A DNA stretch of 24,655 nt, from positions 1 to 24,655 of the IMG/VR virus record IMGVR_UViG_3300020177_000060, one strand, 5' to 3'. Below, one piece after another: positions 14,401 through 20,677 of the stretch. The notes below the pieces were generated by a model that was given only the letters and a program-made list of their open reading frames with translations, was not told where the DNA came from and searched no databases. The position numbers and the translations under genes were made by a program. Origin of the DNA: a virus. The first letter of the stretch is position 1; each line of letters starts with the position of its first letter.

Positions 14401-16846
14401 TTCCAGAGTCATATTCCACCGCTGTTATGGAGTAAGTTCCATTATCGTTTTCTTGTTTAGCTACCAATTCATAGTTCTTACTATAGTTAAAAACTTCCCC
14501 AGCTTTGCTTTCTATATGTATTACATAAATGGTTCCAGGGATTATTTTATAAGGCCAATTTGATCGATCATCACCCTCAATCATGGTTCTTAAAACACCA
14601 GTTGACAAAAAGTAATCATTTAATGTAGCAAACCCTGCGCCGCCTGCCATTAAATCCCTATTCTCTTTTGGTTGAGCTACAACCAAAGGCTCATCCGCAT
14701 TTGTTTTAATAATTGTTCCAGATGTTGAGTGTCCAAAATAATTATTAATTGAATTGTTATCCGATGTATCTGAATTAATTGGTATTTTCGCAAAGCTCCT
14801 GCTTCCTGCATCTAAACCAGCTGTTATATTATAACCATTTCTGTGTATAAAATCTGAATATGAATTTTCTTTAAAATCTTCCTCATCTTCCCTTGGGATT
14901 AAAAAACTTATTTTGTTTATATTGTAATCTCCAGTTGGAATTTGCCTATCCAGTACAATAAAATTGTCTTCTATATTGGGTTTATTATCTTCTATATGTC
15001 TAACTCTTCCCCCAATTATAAATCCATTTTTTAGTTCATCTTTTACTGAGAAAATATCTCCAGGCATTAGTCTTTCCGCATCTCGAAAGGCAGCAAAAGA
15101 AATTTGCTCCTCCTCTCTATTTGAGCTTAATAATATCCATCTTGCTACTCTTTTAGCTTGATCTCTAGATGTACAACCGACAGCAGTAATTTCTTTTTCA
15201 AGCAAGCCGTATCGAATTATCCCTTCAGGGTCCTCCAAATATTCATATCTGGGTAGAAAAGAGTTCTCTTTATCCTTATATGCTACTTTTACTGCTGTAA
15301 ATTTAGTATGTTTAGGGGTTCCCCCGTAACTAAACATACCTTCAGCCACACTATCATTCGTGAATGTTGCTATGCTTTCCTTGGGAGCGTTTAAAGCCAC
15401 GAAAACAGCCAAATTATTAAAATAGACCATTCCTCTGAAAATGCTAGCAATTTCTTTTACCGCTTGATAAGCTTCCATAGAATTTGATAACATTATATTG
15501 CAAGTATACCTTCTTTCTGTAACAAATGATGTTGATGATTTCTCTAAAGGTTTTGATGTGGTTACTATTTCATCGCAATATTTTGCTATTTTATATAACT
15601 CCCATTTGTCAATATATATATCTTTTGTATATTCGCCAAGTCCATACCTATCATTTGTTATGATATCATAAAGAATCCATGCTGGGTTATCTGTCCACTC
15701 TAATTCGTCTTTAAATGTACCGTCCCAAATTCCTTCATGTCTTTCTTCGCTTGTATGTAAAGATCCTTTAGCATGCCCTTTATAAGCGTATGCTCTTTTT
15801 TTTGTAGGCCCTTCTGGGCCTTCAAGTTTTTCTACATAATTAGAAGGTACTTTTACTTTTTTTAGCTTTATATCGTATGACCTAGAAGGTATACCAGCAA
15901 AAGCTTCTGCAGACAAAACTGTTCCAACATAAGCAGAAGAAGGGTAAGATAAATTTACTTTTACAATTTCCGTAACACTATCTAATGCGACAGCAAACTT
16001 AGATTTAAAATTAAAAGACTCTTCTGTTGTATTTTGTATGTATACTTTTCTTGGCCTTGGCTTTCCTCCAGGCAGATCTTTTACATCTATTAGTTTTAAA
16101 AAAACATCTTCCTTGTATTCGCTTAGAGCTATACCTTTAATCTTTAAAAACACATTTCTTTCATTAAATCCATCGTCGCTAATTGGTAGAACTTCGTTTT
16201 CCGCCAAAGATCTATGAGCAACCCCAGAAATATCTCCCCATATATGAACTCCTCCATTATTGATAATATGTGACCCATCATCGTCTATTGCATAACACAT
16301 TGGTACTGAAATCGTCAACCCTAACCAATCTACATCGTTATCTATTACTGAGTGATTGGCTTGTGATTGTAGGGTGCTAGGTTGAACTGTTTGATCTTCA
16401 AGTTTTATGCTATTGTTTAAAGGTATCCTTAAAGGTATCGTCTGTGAAGTGTAGGAAAAATCTTCCAGCCAATAGAAATTATCGTCTTGCTCTTGGTATA
16501 AAGGGGTTTGATTTTCTGTTCCTATTTTAAATCCTATATTTATATTTCTAAAATTATATTGCCCCCCTCCTGCGGTTCTTACATATTCTGTATTCTGTAC
16601 GGGAACTTCATTTAGATATATAGCTTTTAATATATCTGTGCCTTCTACTTTTCCTCCAGTTGCATCACAAAAACCTTCTATCGGCCCTTCACATATTAAA
16701 TCTACAGTTTTAATAAATGACAAAGATTGTAGTTTTTCTTTATCTTCGTCCGAAGGAGTGTATACTTTTTCATTTCCGCGTCTTATTCTCCTAAAAAATA
16801 TCCTAGGATCTGTGTCCGATGCATTCGCATGTATAGTGACAGCCAT
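8438..16846 (-). CDS. J: Tail tip / host-specificity protein, lambda J-like, giant (2802 aa)
   Basis: The N-terminal ~700 residues match lambda J: LICEGPIEGF at 51-60; about residues 365-425 GIWDGTFKDELEWTDNPAW, YDIITNDRYGLG and DKWELYKIAKYCD; then SMEAYQAVKEIASIFRGM and LMPGDIFSVKD. This part should form the hub that closes the tail tube. A Gly-rich hinge (PGAGGGGPG, near 840) leads to a stalk of fibronectin-III-like modules (about 1080-1945). The C-terminal ~830 residues form a beta-structured fibre with repeated FxVxxxGxLxAxxAxIxG units (e.g. KFKVTNEGTLFAADARILG, FYVSSDGNLRAKNAVISG, FYVSRHGALHANDAYIKG). The final domain has GDCTIQLGKTKAG and IRFRINLQRDGTF. Lambda J has about 1130 residues, so this is roughly 2.5 times longer. 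It likely anchors on the tail tip and binds the host receptor through its distal end. The start follows the I gene by one base, with the best ribosome-binding site in the window. Confidence 0.93.
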   Translation of the reverse strand: MAVTIHANASDTDPRIFFRRIRRGNEKVYTPSDEDKEKLQSLSFIKTVDLICEGPIEGFCDATGGKVEGTDILKAIYLNEVPVQNTEYVRTAGGGQYNFRNINIGFKIGTENQTPLYQEQDDNFYWLEDFSYTSQTIPLRIPLNNSIKLEDQTVQPSTLQSQANHSVIDNDVDWLGLTISVPMCYAIDDDGSHIINNGGVHIWGDISGVAHRSLAENEVLPISDDGFNERNVFLKIKGIALSEYKEDVFLKLIDVKDLPGGKPRPRKVYIQNTTEESFNFKSKFAVALDSVTEIVKVNLSYPSSAYVGTVLSAEAFAGIPSRSYDIKLKKVKVPSNYVEKLEGPEGPTKKRAYAYKGHAKGSLHTSEERHEGIWDGTFKDELEWTDNPAWILYDIITNDRYGLGEYTKDIYIDKWELYKIAKYCDEIVTTSKPLEKSSTSFVTERRYTCNIMLSNSMEAYQAVKEIASIFRGMVYFNNLAVFVALNAPKESIATFTNDSVAEGMFSYGGTPKHTKFTAVKVAYKDKENSFLPRYEYLEDPEGIIRYGLLEKEITAVGCTSRDQAKRVARWILLSSNREEEQISFAAFRDAERLMPGDIFSVKDELKNGFIIGGRVRHIEDNKPNIEDNFIVLDRQIPTGDYNINKISFLIPREDEEDFKENSYSDFIHRNGYNITAGLDAGSRSFAKIPINSDTSDNNSINNYFGHSTSGTIIKTNADEPLVVAQPKENRDLMAGGAGFATLNDYFLSTGVLRTMIEGDDRSNWPYKIIPGTIYVIHIESKAGEVFNYSKNYELVAKQENDNGTYSITAVEYDSGKFNIADDDSPIFTSPGFRDSFDTEDANPGAGGGGPGLVDEGETEEQIIHFGFPRENTVDLILTSSGYVNSLGEPKAKVRYYFHNTMQNASYYQGSADGRYEIRVQEIKEDYFSRLSSSKNRGVNVLQNGQYVLSGERCAQYKILYDPSAADLSDGGQFGPDNKKAVFGGQTRKEVSIPGFEEDNFNQSIEVRRAREPQEMGELKIEGCDVFGETYSSLTTGNVLSGEFEVPNPDAYYEFRWCEANKYGRSANKIGFFRANVDNVPPGKPKTFKVKISSLFPNSLNFAWSQEDKPRDLAGYRIYTGHLGGNNPDIEFTDLKDTKLEGNEFFEPKAGSEFAEVYGPNTTYFTYEADTSDGTIRDNDGNRISFNETGAFHLRAFDYASNLSDPLNSNLLSLFDLKVPPSLYLSGEIREVAGGTDSYHIGPVLHAFYSGSYHEAKAFDRYILKIYDETNGTPSKSINIRKSDISVADPKYNAGTSGHLEILEVLPNSTYLGKLSAFTVDGRSTPDGESRTTLGQDNIPPSPLENFRVSKQFSNFRFSWDMPKEYDVAKILLFTGDGKENFGMSEEEQNAADARIVNEPIQAPFASVLPDDFPSFTIDSFRDKGKESWEKTSFPFHALAVDTSNNTGMYTGYTYRYANLAGPNVHTSGELTTDGRSLIHVFYSGSIQNEESFKYYLTKYQETQDTTISSFIDTNKASYDPSRIGMGSGHFSFEAKGNRLYEVETRVFLDVLETNWGQDIPLSNAKFSDNPGIINSPYIYAPPDKTKPGVPTWVSSVKNGNNIFLSWDNPRDFDLDRIVLYSGFANNTGRSEGTMIHQQTKSTSEIIPLKDFARNENMEYYFWLRAVDTSNNTGDFSVATNNPIADFGQRISVGLTEALAPIEIRALSGLQDDDKGDGSIHAFISYKIEDELNYQHAYYKVDLASDPQYRQIVGSQFSDVTYGVGNTGSGVFTNLLANKNYYLRARIHEFDGKYSIYTSSIDNPILTPKDTTPPINPENFKITSGPKQAILEWDWGAGISSDIESVLVYKTGIPTGRVASPSNKNTNCWKISDISGYFEDNPNEYANKLSASTFYIDSDIETGIGFPNKNDPKQSIYYHYLLKTVDRSNNTGEHFVSGVSNDKHHYYFTNKAETQKSSFVNEQYGSVPHNQGYITGGAISADYITNIYASRIITDKISTNALILGHPSGRILSDNVYARSSNDDRYAYTVGSGIFMDHKMFRIGDPGQNGDRGFGLFWTGEKLANGKFKQPTFSKDPDGFHFNNVNPNTLEIRGNMTAGTIEIGDNKSSSLSVDSEGTLTIGNQNKSISGFFKGDQGVSGLLGQVPNYLRATTSDDQAAESIYVQLETDHLSNVQKIQFNALQNGGAFLETNWIRGSLRGWEVRAIENIETINHTDGRYATVKLGIPFQAYVGFNFYDIQGNTYGLSGVVTTGTREIFPENTQLGGYPKYRDWWRLHEAKFKVTNEGTLFAADARILGTAKADSLEVGKTITLGDGPQDEKSIIETKGFDEDIDPCNPSAYAGGWRIRGDGHAIFKSIDIRSGVISGRMGLHIGDGCNTRDFFRVNSLGEMSIGTSLIPKHNNFYVSSDGNLRAKNAVISGDLAVTGTVDVGEGIRVSNSPNGAIYIYPEAIESRGFLHRGGQAGFKLQNNGKGFFHSLSVTGGYFSGVSLLMGKGTQDDPWFKVSEQGEISVGSYRYKSNGDINGTETAFTLPKDTDPFYVSRHGALHANDAYIKGSITGSDGVIGSLRFEEQWVGTFNRDTNTSRETKDSTTAGVFIGTDGTFTLQNAAGTYLSWIPGQHDYVAITGIASSSNVNGSDFTTIENARGKGKGFYLRGLNAGSYISNFTTDSASATGIAKKVETQICGEIKDPIENEYYTIIAKSTLGYEVKGIYLETDAGDCTIQLGKTKAGSTYTPINGTVEAATTYQGTTAGRWTAFSSATRFIEANTAQSYIVIRPTAIGNNSSIRFRINLQRDGTFSK
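11010..13615 (-). repeat. Alternating two-domain (a/b) module array in J
   Basis: Residues about 1078-1945 of J contain four 'a' modules and three interleaved 'b' modules, with a combined period near 245 residues. The a modules start near 1078, 1334, 1580 and 1808 with PP/KPG-type openings, a (F/L)xW strand and (I/L)xxYxG or LFTG, and end in AVDTSNNTG or similar. The b modules start near 1214, 1458 and 1690, contain GPVLHAFYSGS, SLIHVFYSGS or GSIHAFISY, and are followed by a KYxxKxxE-type strand. Both look like fibronectin-III-type beta-sandwiches. DNA-level repetition is not obvious, so the duplications are old. Confidence 0.7.
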
Positions 16847-16847
16847 G

Positions 16848-17612
16848 TTAACTCCTAAATAAATCTACATGCATTGCCCCAACCGTGTTTCCTTCACTAT
16901 CTATTTCAGTGTCAGAAACTTTATCAAAAGCAGCTGTTCTAGCATTTAATAAAGAAGAAGATACTACATGACTACCCACTCTCAATCGACCATAACCAAG
17001 TGGCACTGGGACACCTTGTTGTACATTATTCATGGGTCGCTGGAAAGTATAAGATGTAGTTGACTTTAATGTCGGGGCAGCATCTTCTCCCAAAGTTGGA
17101 GGCTCTGGATCGTCTATTAATTCTTGTTTGAACCCTTCCAATAATGCCCAATTTCCATATTCATATGATAGATCTGATGCAAGATGAGATAGATTACCAA
17201 AAAACCCACCAAAACTATCAAACCAACCATCTCCACCAGGATTAGCCCAATCTCCTAATTTATCAAATCCCCAACCTAAAGTTGATCCCGCAGCCCAGTC
17301 TCCTACACCGCCTCCCCCTGTTAAGCCGCCTTCAAACAGGCCTAAAATCATTTCAAATTTACCTCTTACTCGCGGGAAAATGTGTAAGCTTTTTTTCCCT
17401 TTTAATGATACTTTTATTTCTTCTTTTGCGCTTAAAGGCTTTCTATCTGCATATATTTTATATGTAATTTGCTCGTTTTCATATAAAAACCTTCTGAAAT
17501 CTGGAAAGTTAGCATCTAATGCTCTTACTACTTCTTGAGTATTTTCAACACTTAAATTATGTTTTTTTCCAAATTTTTTACCTAAAATTCCATGTAAATT
17601 TACCTCAACCAT
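16848..17612 (-). CDS. I: Tail assembly protein, lambda I-like (254 aa)
   Basis: The N-terminal ~80 residues form the ubiquitin-like domain of lambda gpI (VEVNLHGILGKKFGKKHNL, VVRALDANFPDFRRFL, then a KVSLKGKKSLHIFPRVRG strand). A long Gly/Trp/Leu-rich flexible middle follows (about 85-170: GGLTGGGGVGDWAAG, GGFFGNLSHLASDLSYEYG). The C-terminal part has NNVQQGVPVPLGYGRLRVGS (about 198-217), a hallmark of I homologues. Lambda I is about 223 residues, so the length is normal with a slightly longer linker. I acts with K, L and J in forming the tail tip; its precise role is not settled. It begins 15 bases after K with AGGA seven bases before the ATG (17620-17623) and is coupled to J by a one-base gap. 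Confidence 0.9.
   Translation of the reverse strand: MVEVNLHGILGKKFGKKHNLSVENTQEVVRALDANFPDFRRFLYENEQITYKIYADRKPLSAKEEIKVSLKGKKSLHIFPRVRGKFEMILGLFEGGLTGGGGVGDWAAGSTLGWGFDKLGDWANPGGDGWFDSFGGFFGNLSHLASDLSYEYGNWALLEGFKQELIDDPEPPTLGEDAAPTLKSTTSYTFQRPMNNVQQGVPVPLGYGRLRVGSHVVSSSLLNARTAAFDKVSDTEIDSEGNTVGAMHVDLFRS
16852..16856 (-). promoter_or_regulatory. Strong Shine-Dalgarno for J (AGGAG)
   Basis: AGGAG lies five bases before the J ATG, inside the last codons of gene I (TTTAGGAGTTAACATG). It fixes the J start and shows that translation of I and J is coupled. Several other genes here have no comparable site. Confidence 0.8.
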
Positions 17613-17627
17613 ACCTTTTTCCTATAC

Positions 17628-18005
17628 TCAAGTTACACATGATAAAGTTTTTTTCAGAGATTTTAAATGCTTGCAATCTTCAATTTCATTAATGTATGTT
17701 TTTTTTGTTTCTTTTTCATACATCAAAAAAGGTATTTGCAGGTATTCTGAATTTAATAAATCATATTTTGATAATCCATTAGTTCCATATGGGTGCGAAT
17801 GAAATATGCATACTATTTCTCCATTGTTGTGAATATCAATATAGTCTTTATCACATATAATAAATTCATGTTTTTTGTTATTTGCCATATTGATACATTC
17901 TTTAAATAAAAATCTATTTTTTGATTTGTAAATAATTCCACACACTTCTTCGTCGCTATTCTCTGAAATTTTTATTATATATTTTATTATTTTTTCTAAA
18001 GACAT
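17628..18005 (-). CDS. K: JAMM/MPN metalloprotease-type tail protein, lambda K-like (125 aa)
   Basis: The JAMM (Mov34/MPN) zinc-protease signature is complete: the acidic segment EEVCGIIY near residue 20, then HSHPYGTNGLSKYD, which fits H-x-H-x7-S-x2-D exactly. Such domains cleave isopeptide or peptide bonds; the substrate in phage tails is unknown. Lambda K also carries an NlpC/P60 peptidoglycan peptidase domain after the JAMM part. Here the protein ends soon after it, so the second domain is absent. I take the ATG at 18005 (MSLEKIIKYI), one base after the L stop. The frame could be opened 11 residues earlier from a TTG at 18038 inside L, but that adds an unconserved-looking segment. No strong Shine-Dalgarno precedes either start (AGG ten bases before the ATG). 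Confidence 0.88.
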   Translation of the reverse strand: MSLEKIIKYIIKISENSDEEVCGIIYKSKNRFLFKECINMANNKKHEFIICDKDYIDIHNNGEIVCIFHSHPYGTNGLSKYDLLNSEYLQIPFLMYEKETKKTYINEIEDCKHLKSLKKTLSCVT

Positions 18006-18006
18006 C

Positions 18007-18912
18007 TTAAAATAACCTGCTAGAAGGAAAGCCTCCAAATGGTAGGCTTATTTCATCCCTAAACCTTAATTTACATCCATTGAGGGTTTTTGAGCACTCA
18101 TCTCGTACCCAATTAACATTACTGATACTCGGCTTGTTCGTATCTGAGGATGTATGGTCTTGTGAGCACACATAGACTGTATGTCTTGTGTCATTACCTT
18201 CTCTGGTGATTAAAAACACAGCATCATTAATTCTATAAGCTTGATTCAACTCCCACAAACCTTTATCCACTATGACTTTTTTAAATTTTACATTATTTGC
18301 ATCTGCTACTGGGTTTCCTACATAGCCGCAATTTTTACCTCTATACTTCCAATAACAATAATTATTTATTACTTTTCTTCTTGGAATTGTCACATTTTCC
18401 ATATCAAGAGCATTCGAAAGCTCAAATTCTGCATAAAATTTATTTTCTTGTATTTTGTGATTTATAATCCATATGTCGTCCCTAAGTTTTGCTTGGGGAT
18501 CTGGATTTACACCTATTTTATCCCAGTATCGTTTATCTTGTTGATAATTTAAAAAGTTTTTTTCATCTAGAAATTTCACAAAAGTTCTCGTTCTTTTGAC
18601 TTTAGCTTTTAAAAAATCATTTTTATTTACAATGTATTTAGAAAGAAACCCGTTAAAATTGATTATTTTAAGAGTCGGTCTAGATAAATTTCCATCGCCC
18701 CTTACCTCTATATTTTCTATAGAATATGGGACATAGAAATACTCTTTGTCGTCAAAAAAAAGTGAAGAATGAACGGCTCCGTGACCAGAATGCATTCTTA
18801 TTACGTCTTCCGTGTTTGGTATAGAGAATATTTCTATTAACTCCACAATCAAAGATCTGTTCGAGAGAAAAAGCTCCCTGTTTATTTTCGCACTGTTTTG
18901 TTGAGAAGGCAT
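18007..18912 (-). CDS. L: Minor tail protein, lambda L-like, with iron-sulfur Cys quartet and inserted module (301 aa)
   Basis: The C-terminal half matches lambda L closely: CYWKYRGKNCGY (186-197) corresponds to CTWTYRGDECGY, NPVADANN to GPAVADEYD, and CSKTLNGCKLRF (273-284) to CSKCLSGCKFR, followed by FGGFPSSRL. The Cys spacings 186/195 and 273/280 equal those of the four lambda L cysteines reported to bind a [4Fe-4S] cluster. The N-terminal half has the RPTLKIINFNGFLSKYI strand region seen in L. Lambda L has 232 residues; the extra length lies mostly between the two Cys pairs (78 residues here against 23 in lambda) and looks like a small carbohydrate-binding module. The protein should sit at the tail tip with K, I and J. 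It starts at an ATG after a 34-base A/T-rich gap without a visible Shine-Dalgarno; its stop is one base from the K ATG. Confidence 0.92.
   Translation of the reverse strand: MPSQQNSAKINRELFLSNRSLIVELIEIFSIPNTEDVIRMHSGHGAVHSSLFFDDKEYFYVPYSIENIEVRGDGNLSRPTLKIINFNGFLSKYIVNKNDFLKAKVKRTRTFVKFLDEKNFLNYQQDKRYWDKIGVNPDPQAKLRDDIWIINHKIQENKFYAEFELSNALDMENVTIPRRKVINNYCYWKYRGKNCGYVGNPVADANNVKFKKVIVDKGLWELNQAYRINDAVFLITREGNDTRHTVYVCSQDHTSSDTNKPSISNVNWVRDECSKTLNGCKLRFRDEISLPFGGFPSSRLF
18100..18294 (-). other. CBM5/12-like insert between the Cys pairs of L
   Basis: Residues about 207-271 of L have the layout of a family 5/12 chitin/carbohydrate-binding module: W220, Y226 with IND at 228-230, V232, YVC at 247-249, HTSS at 253-256, P261 and W268. 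The insert falls exactly between ...PVADANN and DECSKTL, which are contiguous in lambda L apart from a short loop. Identification is by motif order only. Confidence 0.6.
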
Positions 18913-18946
18913 TATTAAATAATAAATTTATAAACATTTTTTTCCA
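18913..18946 (-). promoter_or_regulatory. AT-rich gap upstream of L, possible internal promoter
   Basis: This 34-base gap is the longest between the tape-measure gene and J. Read on the minus strand it has GTTTATAAATTTATTATTTAA before the L ATG; TTATAAATT is reminiscent of phage late-promoter -10 boxes. There is no -35 element, no Shine-Dalgarno and no terminator hairpin. It may equally be plain spacer. Confidence 0.2.
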
Positions 18947-19915
18947 CTAAATACTGGACTTCATTTTCATTGAAAATCCATTCTCCATAAGAGTGACAGT
19001 TATATCGTTAGAGTTTTTAAAAACAAAATTATGCTCTATAGTTTTACAATGCACATGGAGCTCTCTTGGTCTAGGGCCTTTTGTTTTGAATTTAATTGTT
19101 TCAAACCCTTGTTTTTGCAAGAAGAAAGATATTATTTTTAAAGCCTCTGCATCAGACACTCCTTTATATATTAAATTGAATGAATTATTAAAATTCATCT
19201 CGCTGTCAGATTTGCTATAAGCCAAACCTTTTCCTTCAGAAAATGTTTGCGAAACTCCTTTTGCCGCAAAAGATTGCTCGTATGAAGGTTGAATGTCAAG
19301 TTCTTCTCTAAAGAAATAATCATTAATTATTTCTTTTTGCTTCTCAGGCAAAGCTTCTATATAAATTATGTTTCTTAAATTTAATTGAGATAGATTATCT
19401 GCCATAAAAGTCGTGCTTATTGATGCTGTGTTCGGATCGGATTGTTGTACTCCGTATGATTCGAATTCAAACTCCTGAACAAAGTAAGGCTCTAACGAAT
19501 ACAAAGACTTATATTTATTTGAAATATCTAATTCATCGTAAGGTTTTGGTTGAAATATGAACTTTTCTCCAGCTTTAGTTTTTTCAAAAAAATCAATTAA
19601 ATAATAACCATCCCTAAGGTTTAGATAGGAAAAGTCTAAATTCATCCTAAAGGATACTCGGTTTAAATTATACATATCATGCACTACATGGCCATTATTA
19701 GATCTCATGAAATTTATTGAGAAATCTATCGTGACCTTAGAGCCATAAGAAGGCATTAAAGTCATTGGATTATTAAATTTAAATTTTTTTAAATTCTTGT
19801 CTCCCCTTGACCCTTTAAGAAAATCAGAATAAGTGTTATAATTATTCGAGCCTATGTTTTGAGACTCTATGAAATAGTCTCTATTTAATGCTCCTATTTT
19901 TATAAAATCTTCCAT
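18947..19915 (-). CDS. Minor tail protein, probably M-like with internal duplication (322 aa)
   Basis: It sits immediately before L, the place of lambda M. Two segments resemble each other and M-type tail proteins: residues about 88-178 (VSFRMNLDFSYLNLRDGYYLIDFF, then KFIFQPKPYDEL, FVQEFEFESYGVQ, ASISTTF) and about 240-312 (NFNNSFNLIYKGVSDAEALK, IISFF, ETIKFKTKGPRPREL, HCKTIEHNFVF, DITVTLME). Each has strand, helix with x-FF, strand, Pro-rich turn, then two strands. Lambda M is about 109 residues, so this would be a double version with an extra N-terminal arm and a linker (185-235). The ATG overlaps the stop of the preceding gene (TAATG), showing translational coupling. Likely location is the distal tail between tube and tip; no enzyme motif is visible. 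Confidence 0.6.
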   Translation of the reverse strand: MEDFIKIGALNRDYFIESQNIGSNNYNTYSDFLKGSRGDKNLKKFKFNNPMTLMPSYGSKVTIDFSINFMRSNNGHVVHDMYNLNRVSFRMNLDFSYLNLRDGYYLIDFFEKTKAGEKFIFQPKPYDELDISNKYKSLYSLEPYFVQEFEFESYGVQQSDPNTASISTTFMADNLSQLNLRNIIYIEALPEKQKEIINDYFFREELDIQPSYEQSFAAKGVSQTFSEGKGLAYSKSDSEMNFNNSFNLIYKGVSDAEALKIISFFLQKQGFETIKFKTKGPRPRELHVHCKTIEHNFVFKNSNDITVTLMENGFSMKMKSSI

Positions 19916-20676
19916 TATAAAACCATTTCCTGCACTTCTATAGAACCATTTAATATGGAGTCTTTTGACATTGTTAAATTTTGGTTTTTAATAATACCAA
20001 TACATTCCAGGGTTTTTCCTCTAGCTTCGTAATCTATATTCCTTGGAGATATATTAATTGATGCTGTTTTTTCTCCTGAAAACCTAATTAGATTTCCTAT
20101 ATTTTCTCCTTCTACTTTAAGTCTTTTTGACATAGCTGTTAATGTCACATATCTAGGGAATTCGGATCCTATTTTGTAGCTGGCTGTTCTCTCGCACATA
20201 ACTGAATAATTAATACTTTTAGGAAATTCTAGTCCAATTGATTTTTTATTAAAATTTATTAATTCTGCATACGCTGCGTTTGCTAGTTTTCCAGGGTCTT
20301 CTTCAAATGCTCCTGTTTTAACCGATCCATCAAACCCACTGTACATCGTAAAACTCGCATTACATAGCACAGGCTTGTATGGACTCATGTCTATTTCGTA
20401 GTTTGTTAAATATGCTCCAGAAAAATTTATTCCACCGAAACTCCCGCTACACGGCTTATTTCCAGTCAATTCCGCTATTAAATCTGTTTCTCCTGTTGTA
20501 TAATATTGGATATTCATTGTTGAGTCTATCTGGCTTGATGCAGAATATTCTCTAAATCCGCCCCCATAAATTTTTGAGCTTTGAGTGTTAGCGGCATTTG
20601 CCATGCTAGCTTCTATAGCAAAAACTTTTTGGTTATTAATTTCTACTACGAACTCGTTGTATTTTATGTAACTCAT
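19915..20676 (-). CDS. Tail-tube-like structural protein (253 aa)
   Basis: This protein is similar in plan to its upstream neighbour (278 aa). The first half begins with KVFAIEASMANAANTQ and a GGGFREYS loop, and ends with the hairpin YLTNYEIDMSPYKPVLCNASF (the TNY at 91-93). The second half contains SYKIGSEFPRYVTLTAM (166-182) and closes with GIIKNQNLTMSKDSILNGS near the C-terminus. In the 278-residue protein the NY and YKIG landmarks are 76 residues apart; here they are 75. No signal peptide, membrane helix or catalytic motif is seen. Placed after the tape measure and before M and L, it is more likely a distal tail ring or hub adaptor than the main tube protein, which in lambda-like order lies before the tape measure. 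Start ATG lies one base after the previous stop (TAATATG) with no Shine-Dalgarno. Confidence 0.55.
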   Translation of the reverse strand: MSYIKYNEFVVEINNQKVFAIEASMANAANTQSSKIYGGGFREYSASSQIDSTMNIQYYTTGETDLIAELTGNKPCSGSFGGINFSGAYLTNYEIDMSPYKPVLCNASFTMYSGFDGSVKTGAFEEDPGKLANAAYAELINFNKKSIGLEFPKSINYSVMCERTASYKIGSEFPRYVTLTAMSKRLKVEGENIGNLIRFSGEKTASINISPRNIDYEARGKTLECIGIIKNQNLTMSKDSILNGSIEVQEMVL

Positions 20677-20677
20677 A

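Noticed and set aside
18006-18038. Earlier TTG start for the K homologue
   Set aside because: It would lie 32 bases inside L and adds 11 residues; the ATG one base after the L stop fits the tight coupling seen along the operon.
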